A stretch of DNA of 44,099 nt from assembly GCA_012514035.1 (NCBI GenBank), contig JAAZBB010000009.1, positions 1-44,099 of the forward strand. The letters are read 5' to 3'. The notes under the pieces are model-generated. The model saw nothing but the letters and a program-made list of their open reading frames with translations. It made no database searches and was not told the DNA's origin. The DNA comes from Lentisphaerota bacterium. GTDB lineage: Bacteria; Verrucomicrobiota; Kiritimatiellia; CAIQIC01; Lenti-01. This document shows, one piece after another, positions 25,085 through 32,944 of this stretch; position 1 is the stretch's first letter, and every line of letters begins with the position of its first letter. A program made the position numbers and the translations under genes.

Positions 25085-27400
25085 CTAATAGGAATAGCCG
25101 ACGGAAAAGCTGAAGCGGCCGCCGTCGCCGAGCATGTCGTCCACGCGGATGGGCCAGGCATAATCGAGTTGGATGGGAAACATCGGGAAGTCAAAGCGGA
25201 TGCCCACGCCGTATCCATCGCAGTATTCTCCATCTCCGACGGCGGGGTTGTCCGGATCCTGGTCGTAGATGTCCTGCCAGACGATGCCGCCGTCGTAGAA
25301 GACCGCCAGCCGGATTTTTTCCACCACCGGCATCGTGTATTCCAACGAGATATTCGCCGCGGTGCGGCCGCCGAGCGGCTCTTCGTTCACATCCTTGGGC
25401 CCGACCTGGCGATACTTGAAGGCGCGCACGGTGCGGGGCCCGCCCATGAAGAACCGGTCGAAGATGGGCACGCGGTCCGAATCGCCGTATTCCTGGACCA
25501 GGGCGGTCCAGCCGCGCAGGTTCAGGACGTGATCGAACCACAACGGCACGTACTGCGAGGCGCGGAGCTGAAGCCCGTAGAAATCGGTTTCGGCCCCGAA
25601 GGGGCCGCCGGCCAGCGTCGCCGCGGCCGAACCGCGAAACCCGCGGGTGGCGACAAAGGTGCTGTCGCGCGTGTCGCGGATGAGTTCCACGGTGCCGTAG
25701 CTCTTCAGCCGGCCGCCGCCCTCTTGCCGGATCAGGTCGCTGGCGTTGGTCTCCACGTTGCGGATGTCGATGTTTTCCAGACCGTATATCCAATTGATGC
25801 GGTTGAAGGAGAAAAACGGCATGCCCAGCGTGAGCGACCCGCCGGTGTTGACCTGGTCGTATTCATCGCTGAAGTACTTGTTTTCGCGCCGGTAGAGGTC
25901 CAGACCCAGCGAGAGCCGCCGGTTGAGAAACCAGGGTTCGATCAGCGACATCTCCAAGTCCGTGCGGGAACTGCCGGCCTGCGCGCGCAGGCGCAGTTTC
26001 TGTCCCCCCCCCGTGAAGGGCGGGCCGAACAGGTTGAAATTGCCCTGGGTCAGTTCGACGTAGCCGATGACGTTGTCCACGCTCGAAATGCCCAGACCCA
26101 CCATGAACTGACCGGTCCGCTGCTCCTCCACGTCGAACACGAGATTGAAGCGGTTCGAAACCGCCGTGGATTCCGGATAGGAGGCGACGTAGGAAAAGTA
26201 GTTCAGATTGCGGACGCGGTTCTCGCTGGCCCGGATCTTGACTTCGTTATAGACCTCGCCGGGCGCCACGCCGATTTCACGCCGGATCACCTTGTCCATC
26301 GTGTCCGAGTTGCCGCGGATTTCAATGTTCTGGATGAAGGCCAGCAGGCCCTCCCGGACCTGATAGGATACCCGCGCGGCCGCCGCATTCGTATCCAGCA
26401 CCACACGCGGGTCAACCGTCGTTTTGATGTAGCCGCGGGACCCGTAGTAGTCGCGGATGTTCTGCGCGCCGCGCTGGATGGCCACCAGTTCCGCAACGCC
26501 TCCGGTGGCCGGCATGCCGCGCGCAACCTCATTGCTGGAAAAACGCGCCAGGCCCTCGATCCGCCAGTCGGCCAGCGTGTACTGCGGGCCCTCGGTGACG
26601 TCGAAGACGATGTCAATCTTCTTGCGCCCAACGTAGGCGAACACGGGCTCGGCGACCACGGCCCCAAGGTAGCCCTTGTCCATGAATACCTTGCGGATCG
26701 ACTCCCGGTCCACCAGCAGGCTGCCGGGCTCATAGACTCCCGCACTGTTGAACCACGACAGCCACGAGGACTGTTTCTGGCTCATGACCTTCAGTAATTC
26801 GCGGCGCGGCACGTGCCGGTTGCCACGGAACAGAATCCGGCGCACGACGGCCCGGCGGCCTTCGACCACCTGGATTTCCACGTCGGTGAATTCGGGACGG
26901 CCTTCGACCGGCTGGAACGTCCACGTCACTTTCGCGTCGGGAAAATATTCCTTCCGGTAGCTGTCGCGCACCTTCTGGGCCTTCTCGCCCAGCACGGCAT
27001 TGTCGGCCCGGTCGCCCGAGCCGATTTCCAGCAATGTCCGGACCTTCTTGTTGCCCAGCGTATCCGCGCCGCGGATCGAAAGGTTCCGGATCTGGGGCCG
27101 CCCGGTCACCCGGAACCAAAGCACCACGCCCCCGTCCGCTGCGGATTCCAAACGCGCTTCGGCATAGGAAAAGGCCCCCGCCCGCTGCAGGGAACGAATA
27201 TCTTCCGACAGCGCGGCCCGATCCAGTTCCGCCCCGACCCGGGCGCTGACATGGGCCAGCACCTGCTCGGCGCTGACCGGCACCTCGCCCACAGCGGCGA
27301 CCCGGATGTCGCGGATGGGCACGGCGCCAGCCGCCACCGCCGCCAGGAACACCGCCGCCCCAACCGCCCCGAGCTGGCGCGCTGTCCGGGTTGCGCTCAT
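25085..27400 (-). CDS. bamA: Outer membrane protein assembly factor BamA
   Basis: 771-residue Omp85 protein, the channel that folds beta-barrel proteins into the outer membrane. A signal sequence (to about residue 26, ...AAVAAGA) precedes about five POTRA domains (residues about 28-430; IRNLSIRGADTLGNKKVR, VRRILFRGNRHVPRRELLK, ADWRIEGLARFSSNE, IQNIEIRGNSDTMDKVIRRE). A 16-strand barrel follows, including the conserved FFMGGPRTVRAFKYR (RGF-type lid loop) and a C-terminal FSFSVGYSY ending in an aromatic residue. Its start codon overlaps the dnaB stop by 4 bp, so translation is coupled to dnaB. An IS630 end lies 4 bp downstream. A TamA-like barrel is less likely, given five POTRAs and the length. 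Confidence 0.95.
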   Translation of the reverse strand: MSATRTARQLGAVGAAVFLAAVAAGAVPIRDIRVAAVGEVPVSAEQVLAHVSARVGAELDRAALSEDIRSLQRAGAFSYAEARLESAADGGVVLWFRVTGRPQIRNLSIRGADTLGNKKVRTLLEIGSGDRADNAVLGEKAQKVRDSYRKEYFPDAKVTWTFQPVEGRPEFTDVEIQVVEGRRAVVRRILFRGNRHVPRRELLKVMSQKQSSWLSWFNSAGVYEPGSLLVDRESIRKVFMDKGYLGAVVAEPVFAYVGRKKIDIVFDVTEGPQYTLADWRIEGLARFSSNEVARGMPATGGVAELVAIQRGAQNIRDYYGSRGYIKTTVDPRVVLDTNAAAARVSYQVREGLLAFIQNIEIRGNSDTMDKVIRREIGVAPGEVYNEVKIRASENRVRNLNYFSYVASYPESTAVSNRFNLVFDVEEQRTGQFMVGLGISSVDNVIGYVELTQGNFNLFGPPFTGGGQKLRLRAQAGSSRTDLEMSLIEPWFLNRRLSLGLDLYRRENKYFSDEYDQVNTGGSLTLGMPFFSFNRINWIYGLENIDIRNVETNASDLIRQEGGGRLKSYGTVELIRDTRDSTFVATRGFRGSAAATLAGGPFGAETDFYGLQLRASQYVPLWFDHVLNLRGWTALVQEYGDSDRVPIFDRFFMGGPRTVRAFKYRQVGPKDVNEEPLGGRTAANISLEYTMPVVEKIRLAVFYDGGIVWQDIYDQDPDNPAVGDGEYCDGYGVGIRFDFPMFPIQLDYAWPIRVDDMLGDGGRFSFSVGYSY

Positions 27401-28815
27401 TCGGGCACTCCGGAATCCACGCCTTCCTGGCGGTTCGAAAACCGGGTGAAGCGTCCATCGAAATCCAGTTTCACTTCGCCGGTGGGCCCGTTGCGGTGCT
27501 TGGCGATATCCAGAATGGCCAGCCGGGGATCCTTGTCTTCCGTGTTCTTCTCGTCTTTGTACATGGAGGGCCGGCGCAGCAGCATCACCACGTCCGCATC
27601 CTGCTCAATGGCGCCCGAATCGCGCAGATCGGAGAGTTTGGGAATCGAGCTGCCGCCGCGGGTTTCCGGGGCGCGGCTGAGCTGGCTCAGCACCAGGACC
27701 GGCACTTTGAGCTCCTTGGCCATGCTTTTCAACGCCTGCGAAATGGCTGCGGTTTCCCGCTGCCGGCCCTCGCCCGCATACTTGGAAAAATTCATCAGTT
27801 GCAGATAATCCACCACGATGAATTCCACCGCGTACTTGCGCTTGAGGCGGCGGGCACGGGCACGCAGGTCCATGGCTTCGAGACCGGCGGTATCGTCCAC
27901 GTAAATCGGCGCCTGGCGCAGGGCATCGGCCGCCGTGATCAGTTGGCGGTGCTCCGCCTGGCCCACCAGGCCCGAGGACAAACTTTGCGCGGACACTTCC
28001 GCCCGGCAGCAGATCATGCGGCGAACAAGGGATTCGGCCGCCATTTCGAGGCTGAAAACGGCGACGGGCCGCCCGGTCTGGCCGCGGGTCCCGAGCGCCA
28101 CATGCTCGGCGATATTCAGCGCCAGCGAGGTCTTGCCCATGGACGGCCGGGCCGCCAGCACGATCAGATCCGATCGCTGCATGCCCAGCAGCATCCGGTC
28201 GATGTCCACAAAGCCGGTCGAGATCCCGGTCAGGCCTTTCTTCTCTGTGATGAGCGTCTCGACCTCTTGCATCTCCTCGGTGATGAGCTGGCCCCACGTG
28301 CGCTCGACGCCGCGGCGTCTTTCGCTCAGGGAGTAGAAGGCCTCCTCGGCGGTGCCCAGAAGTGCTTCGGCCTCCAGTTCCCCCTTGTAGCAGTCCTCGG
28401 TAACGACCCGGGCGGCGTCAATGATGCGCCGCAGGAGGTGGTGTTGATAGACGCTCTGGATGTAGTATTCGGCATGCGCAGTGGTCAGCGTACCGCCAAC
28501 CAGCCGGGCCAGTTCTTCTTCGCCCCCCACGCTCTCCAGCGCGTGAATGGTGCGGAGCCGTTCCACCACGGTGACGAAATCGACCGGCTTGCGCTCGGCA
28601 TGCAGCGTCAGCATCGCCCCGAAAATGCTCTGGTGGCTTTGCAGGTAAAAGGAATCCGCGGCGATCTGCCGTTCAATGCACAGGTCGAGAATGCGGGGCC
28701 CGTCGAGCAGGGCGCAGCCCAGGACGGCCCGTTCGGCCTCTTCGCTGTGCGGCGGAACGCGCTCGGCGGCACGGAAGGCCCGGGGGCCCGTCCCGGTATC
28801 TCCCGCGCCAGCCAT
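27397..28815 (-). CDS. dnaB: Replicative DNA helicase DnaB
   Basis: 472-residue hexameric helicase that unwinds DNA at the fork. The N-terminal domain starts PPHSEEAERAVLGCALLDGP. The RecA core has a Walker A loop (ARPSMGKTSLALNIAEH), VFSLEMAAESLVRRMIC, IVVDYLQLMN, LSQLSRAPETR and DLRDSGAIEQDADVV, and ends GEVKLDFDGRFTRF. The ATG at 28815 is preferred to a GTG at 28818. It follows rplI by 15 bp, the common rpsF-ssb-rpsR-rplI-dnaB order, and overlaps bamA by 4 bp. No intein is seen in the P-loop or the later conserved sites. Confidence 0.97.
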   Translation of the reverse strand: MAGAGDTGTGPRAFRAAERVPPHSEEAERAVLGCALLDGPRILDLCIERQIAADSFYLQSHQSIFGAMLTLHAERKPVDFVTVVERLRTIHALESVGGEEELARLVGGTLTTAHAEYYIQSVYQHHLLRRIIDAARVVTEDCYKGELEAEALLGTAEEAFYSLSERRRGVERTWGQLITEEMQEVETLITEKKGLTGISTGFVDIDRMLLGMQRSDLIVLAARPSMGKTSLALNIAEHVALGTRGQTGRPVAVFSLEMAAESLVRRMICCRAEVSAQSLSSGLVGQAEHRQLITAADALRQAPIYVDDTAGLEAMDLRARARRLKRKYAVEFIVVDYLQLMNFSKYAGEGRQRETAAISQALKSMAKELKVPVLVLSQLSRAPETRGGSSIPKLSDLRDSGAIEQDADVVMLLRRPSMYKDEKNTEDKDPRLAILDIAKHRNGPTGEVKLDFDGRFTRFSNRQEGVDSGVPE

Positions 28816-28830
28816 CACTCGCCCCCCACC

Positions 28831-29319
28831 CTACTCCGTCTGCGCGGCGGTTTCCGCCGCCGTCTTGTCGGGAACGACCGTCACCTTCAGCCGGCCGCGC
28901 ACTTCCGGGTGGAGGTGCAACGCCACTTCGTGTTCGCCCAGCGCCTTGAACGGCTCGTACATCGCCAACTGCTTCTTCTGGAGTTCGAAGCCCGCCGCCG
29001 CCAGCCGGGCCAGCACGTCCGCCGCGCTGACGGAGCCGAACAGCCGGCCGTCGGCATTCACCTTCACGGGACAGGCCAAGGCCAGTTTCTCCAGCTTCGC
29101 CAGCAGGACTTCCGCCTCCACCTTCTCCCGGGCCAGGCGTTCCGCCGCCTCGGCGCGCTTTTTCTCGATCAGCCGCTTAGTTCCGGCAGTCATGGTCACC
29201 GCAAGCTTCTTGGGGAACAGGAAATTGCGGGCGAAGCCCGACCGGACGCGGCAGGCGTCGCCGGAGCGACCCAGCTCGGCGACATCTTCCAGCAGAATTA
29301 CTTCAATCGTTTTGCCCAT
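28831..29319 (-). CDS. rplI: 50S ribosomal protein L9
   Basis: 162-residue bL9, a two-domain protein joined by a long helix. The N-terminal rRNA-binding domain reads IEVILLEDVAELGRSGD, then RSGFARNFLFPKKLAV, the family signature. A charged helix (RLIEKKRAEAAERLAREKVE) leads to the C-terminal domain with GRLFGSVSAADV. It is slightly longer than the common 148-150 residues because of an Ala/Thr-rich tail (DKTAAETAAQTE). It is preceded by rpsR with a 22-bp gap. Confidence 0.96.
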   Translation of the reverse strand: MGKTIEVILLEDVAELGRSGDACRVRSGFARNFLFPKKLAVTMTAGTKRLIEKKRAEAAERLAREKVEAEVLLAKLEKLALACPVKVNADGRLFGSVSAADVLARLAAAGFELQKKQLAMYEPFKALGEHEVALHLHPEVRGRLKVTVVPDKTAAETAAQTE

Positions 29320-29341
29320 GGTACACCCGTCTTTCCGCCGC

Positions 29342-29587
29342 CTACGGCAGCAATCCCATCACCCGCGCCCGGCGGATCGCGCGCTTCACCTGGCGCTGCT
29401 GCTTGGCATTCGCCCCCGTAATGCGCGCCGGGGTGATTTTGCCGCGCTCCGTCATGAACTTGCGCAAAAACTCATAGTCCCGGTAATCCACCTGCTGGTC
29501 GGCCTTGAGCAGACGGGTGCGAGTGCGGCTCATATCATCGGCCCGGGCATCGCGGCGGCCGGGGCGTTTCTTCTTGTTCTTCATCAT
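29342..29587 (-). CDS. rpsR: 30S ribosomal protein S18
   Basis: 81-residue bS18, which binds next to S6 on the 30S platform. The signature [20 protein letters not shown], then [20 protein letters not shown] and [11 protein letters not shown], is complete. The N-terminus is Lys/Arg-rich ([16 protein letters not shown]). Two adjacent ATGs (29587, 29584) are possible. Its S6 partner is two genes upstream, with ssb between. Confidence 0.97.
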   Translation of the reverse strand: MMKNKKKRPGRRDARADDMSRTRTRLLKADQQVDYRDYEFLRKFMTERGKITPARITGANAKQQRQVKRAIRRARVMGLLP

Positions 29588-29605
29588 TGGATTCGTGCTC
29601 CGTGG

Positions 29606-30049
29606 TTAGAATGGAATTTCCTCGTCGTCCGCCGGCTTGGCCAGGGGTTCCTCGAAAGATGATGCGGCGGCAGGGGCCGCAGGGGCCGTATCGCGCACGG
29701 CGCCGTCGCGACGCGGACCGCTGAGGAACTGCACCCGTTCGGCACGCACTTTGAGGCGCGACCGTTTCTGGCCGGTCTCCTTGTCATCCCAGGAGTCCAT
29801 TTGCAGGCGGCCCTCGATGAAGACGGGCGCACCCTTTGACAGATATTGCTGGCACGTCTCCGCCTGCCGGTCCCACACGTCCACATCCAGAAAAACGGTC
29901 CGCTCGACGCGCTCGCCGCTCTTGTTCTGGTAATACTCATTGACGGCCAGGCGCAACGTGCTTACCGCCGTGCCCGACGGAATCCGGCGCAGTTCGGGAT
30001 CCTGCGTGAGGTTGCCGATCAAAAAAACCTTATTCAGCGCCACGGCCAT
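29606..30049 (-). CDS. ssb: Single-stranded DNA-binding protein
   Basis: 147-residue SSB with one OB-fold (LNKVFLIGNLTQDPELRRIP; FLDVDVWDRQAETCQQYLSK; VFIEGRLQMDSWDD). A flexible Ala/Pro-rich linker ends in the acidic tip DDEEIPF that recruits replication and repair proteins. A strong Shine-Dalgarno (GGAGG) precedes the ATG at 30049. Its start overlaps the end of rpsF by 20 bp, so expression is coupled to the ribosomal genes on both sides. Confidence 0.97.
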   Translation of the reverse strand: MAVALNKVFLIGNLTQDPELRRIPSGTAVSTLRLAVNEYYQNKSGERVERTVFLDVDVWDRQAETCQQYLSKGAPVFIEGRLQMDSWDDKETGQKRSRLKVRAERVQFLSGPRRDGAVRDTAPAAPAAASSFEEPLAKPADDEEIPF

Positions 30050-30368
30050 GGTCCGCCTCCTTCTGTTTGGCGGGCGCTGCTGCCGCCGGAGCCGTCACCA
30101 CCTGGACCCGGAAGACCTGCTCGTCGAGCTTCAGGCGCGCCTGCAGCGCCCCGACCTTGTCGCCCTCCAGCTGGAAGGCGATCAAGCCATAGTGGCCGCT
30201 GAGCTGCTTCTGCATCGGGCGGGCGAACTCGCGCTTGCCCAGACGGGTGCAACTGGCAACCTTGCCGCCCAACTTTTCAATTTCCGCGCGGACGGCATCC
30301 ACGGCTCCGTCCCAGTCCGCATCCTTCAGGTCTTCCCGAAAGATGATCATTGCCTCGTATTTATTCAC
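30030..30368 (-). CDS. rpsF: 30S ribosomal protein S6
   Basis: 112-residue bS6 (NKYEAMIIFREDLKDADWDG; KREFARPMQKQLSGHYGLIA; LDEQVFRVQVV), which pairs with S18. It starts at GTG 30368, about 7 bases after AGGAGG. A nearer ATG in another frame reads only Met-Arg-stop (ATGAGGTGA) and spans the true GTG, an upstream mini-frame that could affect initiation. The C-terminal tail is Ala/Pro/Lys-rich and overlaps ssb. It lies 12 bp after pth. Confidence 0.95.
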   Translation of the reverse strand: MNKYEAMIIFREDLKDADWDGAVDAVRAEIEKLGGKVASCTRLGKREFARPMQKQLSGHYGLIAFQLEGDKVGALQARLKLDEQVFRVQVVTAPAAAAPAKQKEADHGRGAE

Positions 30369-30380
30369 CTCATTGCCTCC

Positions 30381-30944
30381 TCAATTGAACTGGTTCATCG
30401 CCTGGTCCGCGCCATGGACAAGCAGACACTCCAAGGCGTCCGCCGCCCGGCTGACGACCGCCGCCAGTTCGCGGCGCTCTCCGGCATCCAGCCGTTCCAG
30501 CACATGTTCTCTCAAGCTCATTCCATTTTCCTTGTCGCCGACGCCCACCCGCACCCGGGCGAAATCCTCCGTTCCGAGACGTTCGATCACCGACTTCAGC
30601 CCGTTGTGGCCTCCGGCGCTCCCTTGGGCCCGGATCCGCAACTTGCCCATGGGCAGGTTGACGTCATCGATCACAACAATCAAGTCCTTTGCGGTCAGCC
30701 CCGCCGGACGCATCAGCGCCGGCAGCACGTTCCCGCTCAGGTTCATGAAGGTCAGCGGCTTGACCAGCAGCAGGGGTCCGGCGCCATCCAAGGTGGTCTT
30801 GGCGGTCTGGACGGGACGGCGCCAGGAACGGCGGAATCTCACCCCCCGGCGGCGGGCAAACTCTTCCAGGACCTGCCATCCGGCATTATGCCGGGTGTGT
30901 TCGTAGGCCCGTCCGGGATTGCCCAGCCCCACCACCAGTCGCAT
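30381..30944 (-). CDS. pth: Peptidyl-tRNA hydrolase
   Basis: 187-residue bacterial Pth that frees tRNAs from prematurely released peptidyl-tRNA. Motifs are MRLVVGLGNPGRAYEHTRHN with the catalytic His19 (His20 of E. coli), VKPLTFMNLSGN, VVIDDVNLPMGKLRIR with the supporting Asp, and GSAGGHNGLKSVIERLGTED. GAGAGG lies upstream of the ATG. It sits between rplY and rpsF, an order found in many bacteria (prs-rplY-pth). Confidence 0.97.
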   Translation of the reverse strand: MRLVVGLGNPGRAYEHTRHNAGWQVLEEFARRRGVRFRRSWRRPVQTAKTTLDGAGPLLLVKPLTFMNLSGNVLPALMRPAGLTAKDLIVVIDDVNLPMGKLRIRAQGSAGGHNGLKSVIERLGTEDFARVRVGVGDKENGMSLREHVLERLDAGERRELAAVVSRAADALECLLVHGADQAMNQFN

Positions 30945-30974
30945 GCGTTTCGCACCTCTCCTGCCGGCCGCGGC

Positions 30975-31727
30975 TTACTTCTTCTCCTTCTTGTCGGCCT
31001 TCTCCGGGGCGGAGGCCTTGGCTTCCTTGGCGGGGGCCTTGGACTCCTTGCCCTTCTCCGCGCCTTCTTCTCCTTCCTCTTCCTTCTTCTCGGTCAACAC
31101 CTCCGGACCGGCGGCGGCCGCGGCGGCTTCGGCCTCGGCCTCGGCCTTCTCCTCTTCCTCGGTGCGCGGCGCAGCGACGGCGGCGACCACCTGGTCGGGA
31201 TCGTCCAGCACCCGGTACTTGGCGGCGTCAATCTGCACATCGCGCACGCGCAAGGTCTTGCCCACGGTCAGCCCCGAAACGTCCAGTTCGACTTCCTCGA
31301 TCAGGTCGCCCGGCAGACACTGCACCGTCAAGGCGCGCAGCACGTGCTCCAGAATGCCGCCTTCGTTGGCCACGCCGGTCGGGATCCCGGTCAGCTTCAC
31401 CGGCAGCTCGATTTCGATCTTCCGGGTCATGGAAATCTCGTAGAAGTCCACATGGATGACCCGTCCGGTGACGGGATGGTGCTGCATGGCCTTGAGCATC
31501 ACCTTGAAGGGCTTGTCAGCCCCTTCCACGGCCAGATCCACGATCATGTTCTCGCTGCGGTGGCGGCGGAGCATCACCAGAAAATCGTGTTCGTTGAGCT
31601 GGATGTCCACGCCCGGACGGCCCTCGCCATACACCACCGCCGGGAACCAGCCCGTGCGGCGCAGGCGGCCGGCCGAGGCGCTGCCTTTTCCGGAGCGCGG
31701 CTTGGCGGTCAGTTTTGTTTCTTTCAT
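30975..31727 (-). CDS. rplY: 50S ribosomal protein L25 (CTC form)
   Basis: 250-residue bL25 of the long general-stress (Ctc) type that binds 5S rRNA. The N-terminal domain reads KETKLTAKPRSGKGSASAGR, then GWFPAVVYGEG; the C-terminal domain contains VIHVDFYEISMTRKIEIELP and GGILEHVLRALTVQCLPGDL. A tail of about 65 residues is almost only Glu, Lys and Ala, much longer than in most L25 proteins. The ATG at 31727 overlaps the prs stop (ATGA-type) and has GGGAGA upstream, so I reject the 40-codon extension. Confidence 0.95.
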   Translation of the reverse strand: MKETKLTAKPRSGKGSASAGRLRRTGWFPAVVYGEGRPGVDIQLNEHDFLVMLRRHRSENMIVDLAVEGADKPFKVMLKAMQHHPVTGRVIHVDFYEISMTRKIEIELPVKLTGIPTGVANEGGILEHVLRALTVQCLPGDLIEEVELDVSGLTVGKTLRVRDVQIDAAKYRVLDDPDQVVAAVAAPRTEEEEKAEAEAEAAAAAAGPEVLTEKKEEEGEEGAEKGKESKAPAKEAKASAPEKADKKEKK

Positions 31728-32683
31728 TGCGTTCTCCCTTGATGAATCTCGAACAGCTTGGAGACGGATTCGTCCGCATAGATCCGTTTGATCGCGTCGC
31801 CCAGCAGATCCGCAACCGTCAGGATGGTAATGGGGTAATCCCCCCAATCCTGCGGCTCGATGCTGTCGGTGGTGATCAATTCCTCGATGGCCGACTCCTT
31901 CAGGCGCTGGATGCCCAGCGGCGTGATGGGACAGTGGGTCACCGCGGCGCGCACGGATCGGGCCCCCTGCTTGCGGGTCAACTCGGCGGCGGCCGCGAGG
32001 GTGCCGGCCGTGGTGGTCATGTCGTCCACCAGGATGCAGTCCTTACCTTTCACGTCCCCCACCAGTTGGAAAGCCTCGACCTGGGTGGCGCTCGTACGGT
32101 GCTTGCCGGTCAGTGCCAGGCCGGCGTCCAGCAGCTTCATGTAGGAATAGGCCATTTTCAGGCCGCCGGGATCGGGCGCCACCACCATTCGGTTTTCGAC
32201 CGGCACCTTTTCGCGCAGATAGCGCACCAGCAGCGGCGCCGCATACAAATGATCCACGGGAATATCGAAAAAGCCCTGGATCTGGGGCGAATGCAGATCC
32301 ATCGTCAGCACCCGGTCCACGCCCGCCGCCACCAGCAGGTTGGCCACCAGTTTGGCGGAAATCGGCACCCGGGAACGCTCCTTCCGGTCCTGCCGGGCAT
32401 AGGCGAAAAAGGGCATGACGGCAGTAATGCGGCGGGCCGAAGCCCGGCGGGCGGCGTCCGTCATGATCAGCAGCTCCATCAGGTACTCGTTGGGAGTCAT
32501 GCCGGTCGGCTGGATGATGAAGACATCCCGACCCCGCACCGTTTCCTCGTAGGTCACGGATATCTCGCCGTCGGGAAAGCGTCCGATGCTGGCCACGCTC
32601 AGCGGCATGCCCACCCGCGCCGCGATCTTCTCGGCCAAGGGCCGGTTCGCATTTCCCGCGAAAATCTTGATGTGGTTCTTCAT
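31724..32683 (-). CDS. prs: Ribose-phosphate pyrophosphokinase
   Basis: 319-residue PRPP synthase that makes PRPP from ribose 5-phosphate and ATP for nucleotides, His and Trp. Motifs are FAGNANRPLAEKIAARVG, DGEISVTYEETVRGRDVFII, AVMPFFAYARQDRKERSRVP, LTMDLHSPQIQGFFDIPVDH and the PRPP loop DCILVDDMTTTAGTLAAAAE. It is a class I enzyme of standard length. It follows tRNA-Gln by 41 bp and overlaps rplY. The start at 32683 has only a weak ribosome site. Confidence 0.97.
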   Translation of the reverse strand: MKNHIKIFAGNANRPLAEKIAARVGMPLSVASIGRFPDGEISVTYEETVRGRDVFIIQPTGMTPNEYLMELLIMTDAARRASARRITAVMPFFAYARQDRKERSRVPISAKLVANLLVAAGVDRVLTMDLHSPQIQGFFDIPVDHLYAAPLLVRYLREKVPVENRMVVAPDPGGLKMAYSYMKLLDAGLALTGKHRTSATQVEAFQLVGDVKGKDCILVDDMTTTAGTLAAAAELTRKQGARSVRAAVTHCPITPLGIQRLKESAIEELITTDSIEPQDWGDYPITILTVADLLGDAIKRIYADESVSKLFEIHQGRTQ

Positions 32684-32723
32684 GTTGGCTGTCTTCTTGT
32701 TGTTCGTCTTGTATCCGGCGCAA

Positions 32724-32797
32724 TGGTTGCCCGACTAGGATTTGAACCTAGACTCTAGCCTCCAAAGGGCTGTGTGCTGCCATTACACCATCGGGCA
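32724..32797 (-). tRNA. tRNA-Gln (anticodon TTG)
   Basis: On the minus strand the acceptor TGCCCGA (from 32797) pairs with TCGGGCA, discriminator A, and the CCA is encoded (32726-32724). The anticodon loop CTTTGGA (32767-32761) carries TTG. The T arm is CTAGG-TTCAAAT-CCTAG. The first anticodon-stem pair is a C-A mismatch, the only irregularity. It is the first gene after the promoter at 32916-32944, probably co-transcribed with prs. Confidence 0.95.
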
Positions 32798-32874
32798 ATG
32801 CGTTCGATGGCCTTCCGCAATCGCGCAACGGCAGCCCGTCCGGCGCCGCGCCCGACCGTGACAAAGAACAAACT

Positions 32875-32896
32875 GGTCCGTCCCCGCGGACGGACC
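32875..32896. repeat. Perfect 9-bp hairpin in the tRNA-Gln/prs leader
   Basis: GGTCCGTCC (32875-32883), loop CCGC, and GGACGGACC (32888-32896). It lies between the promoter and the tRNA. No T-run of terminator quality follows on the minus strand, so it may be a processing or stability element. Confidence 0.55.
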
Positions 32897-32915
32897 CGTC
32901 CTCAAAAACCCGCGC

Positions 32916-32944
32916 ACCTTACCTGTGACCTTGTAAAAAGTCAA
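32916..32944 (-). promoter_or_regulatory. Promoter of the tRNA-Gln-prs-...-bamA unit
   Basis: On the minus strand TTGACT (32944-32939) and TAAGGT (32921-32916) are separated by exactly 17 bp. The predicted start near 32909 is about 110 bases before the tRNA. It is the only good promoter I see ahead of the ten-gene run, with no obvious terminator before bamA. Confidence 0.7.

Noticed and set aside
27391-29421. Long plus-strand open frame opposite dnaB and rplI
   Set aside because: Antisense shadow of two well-supported genes; no ribosome site or family match.
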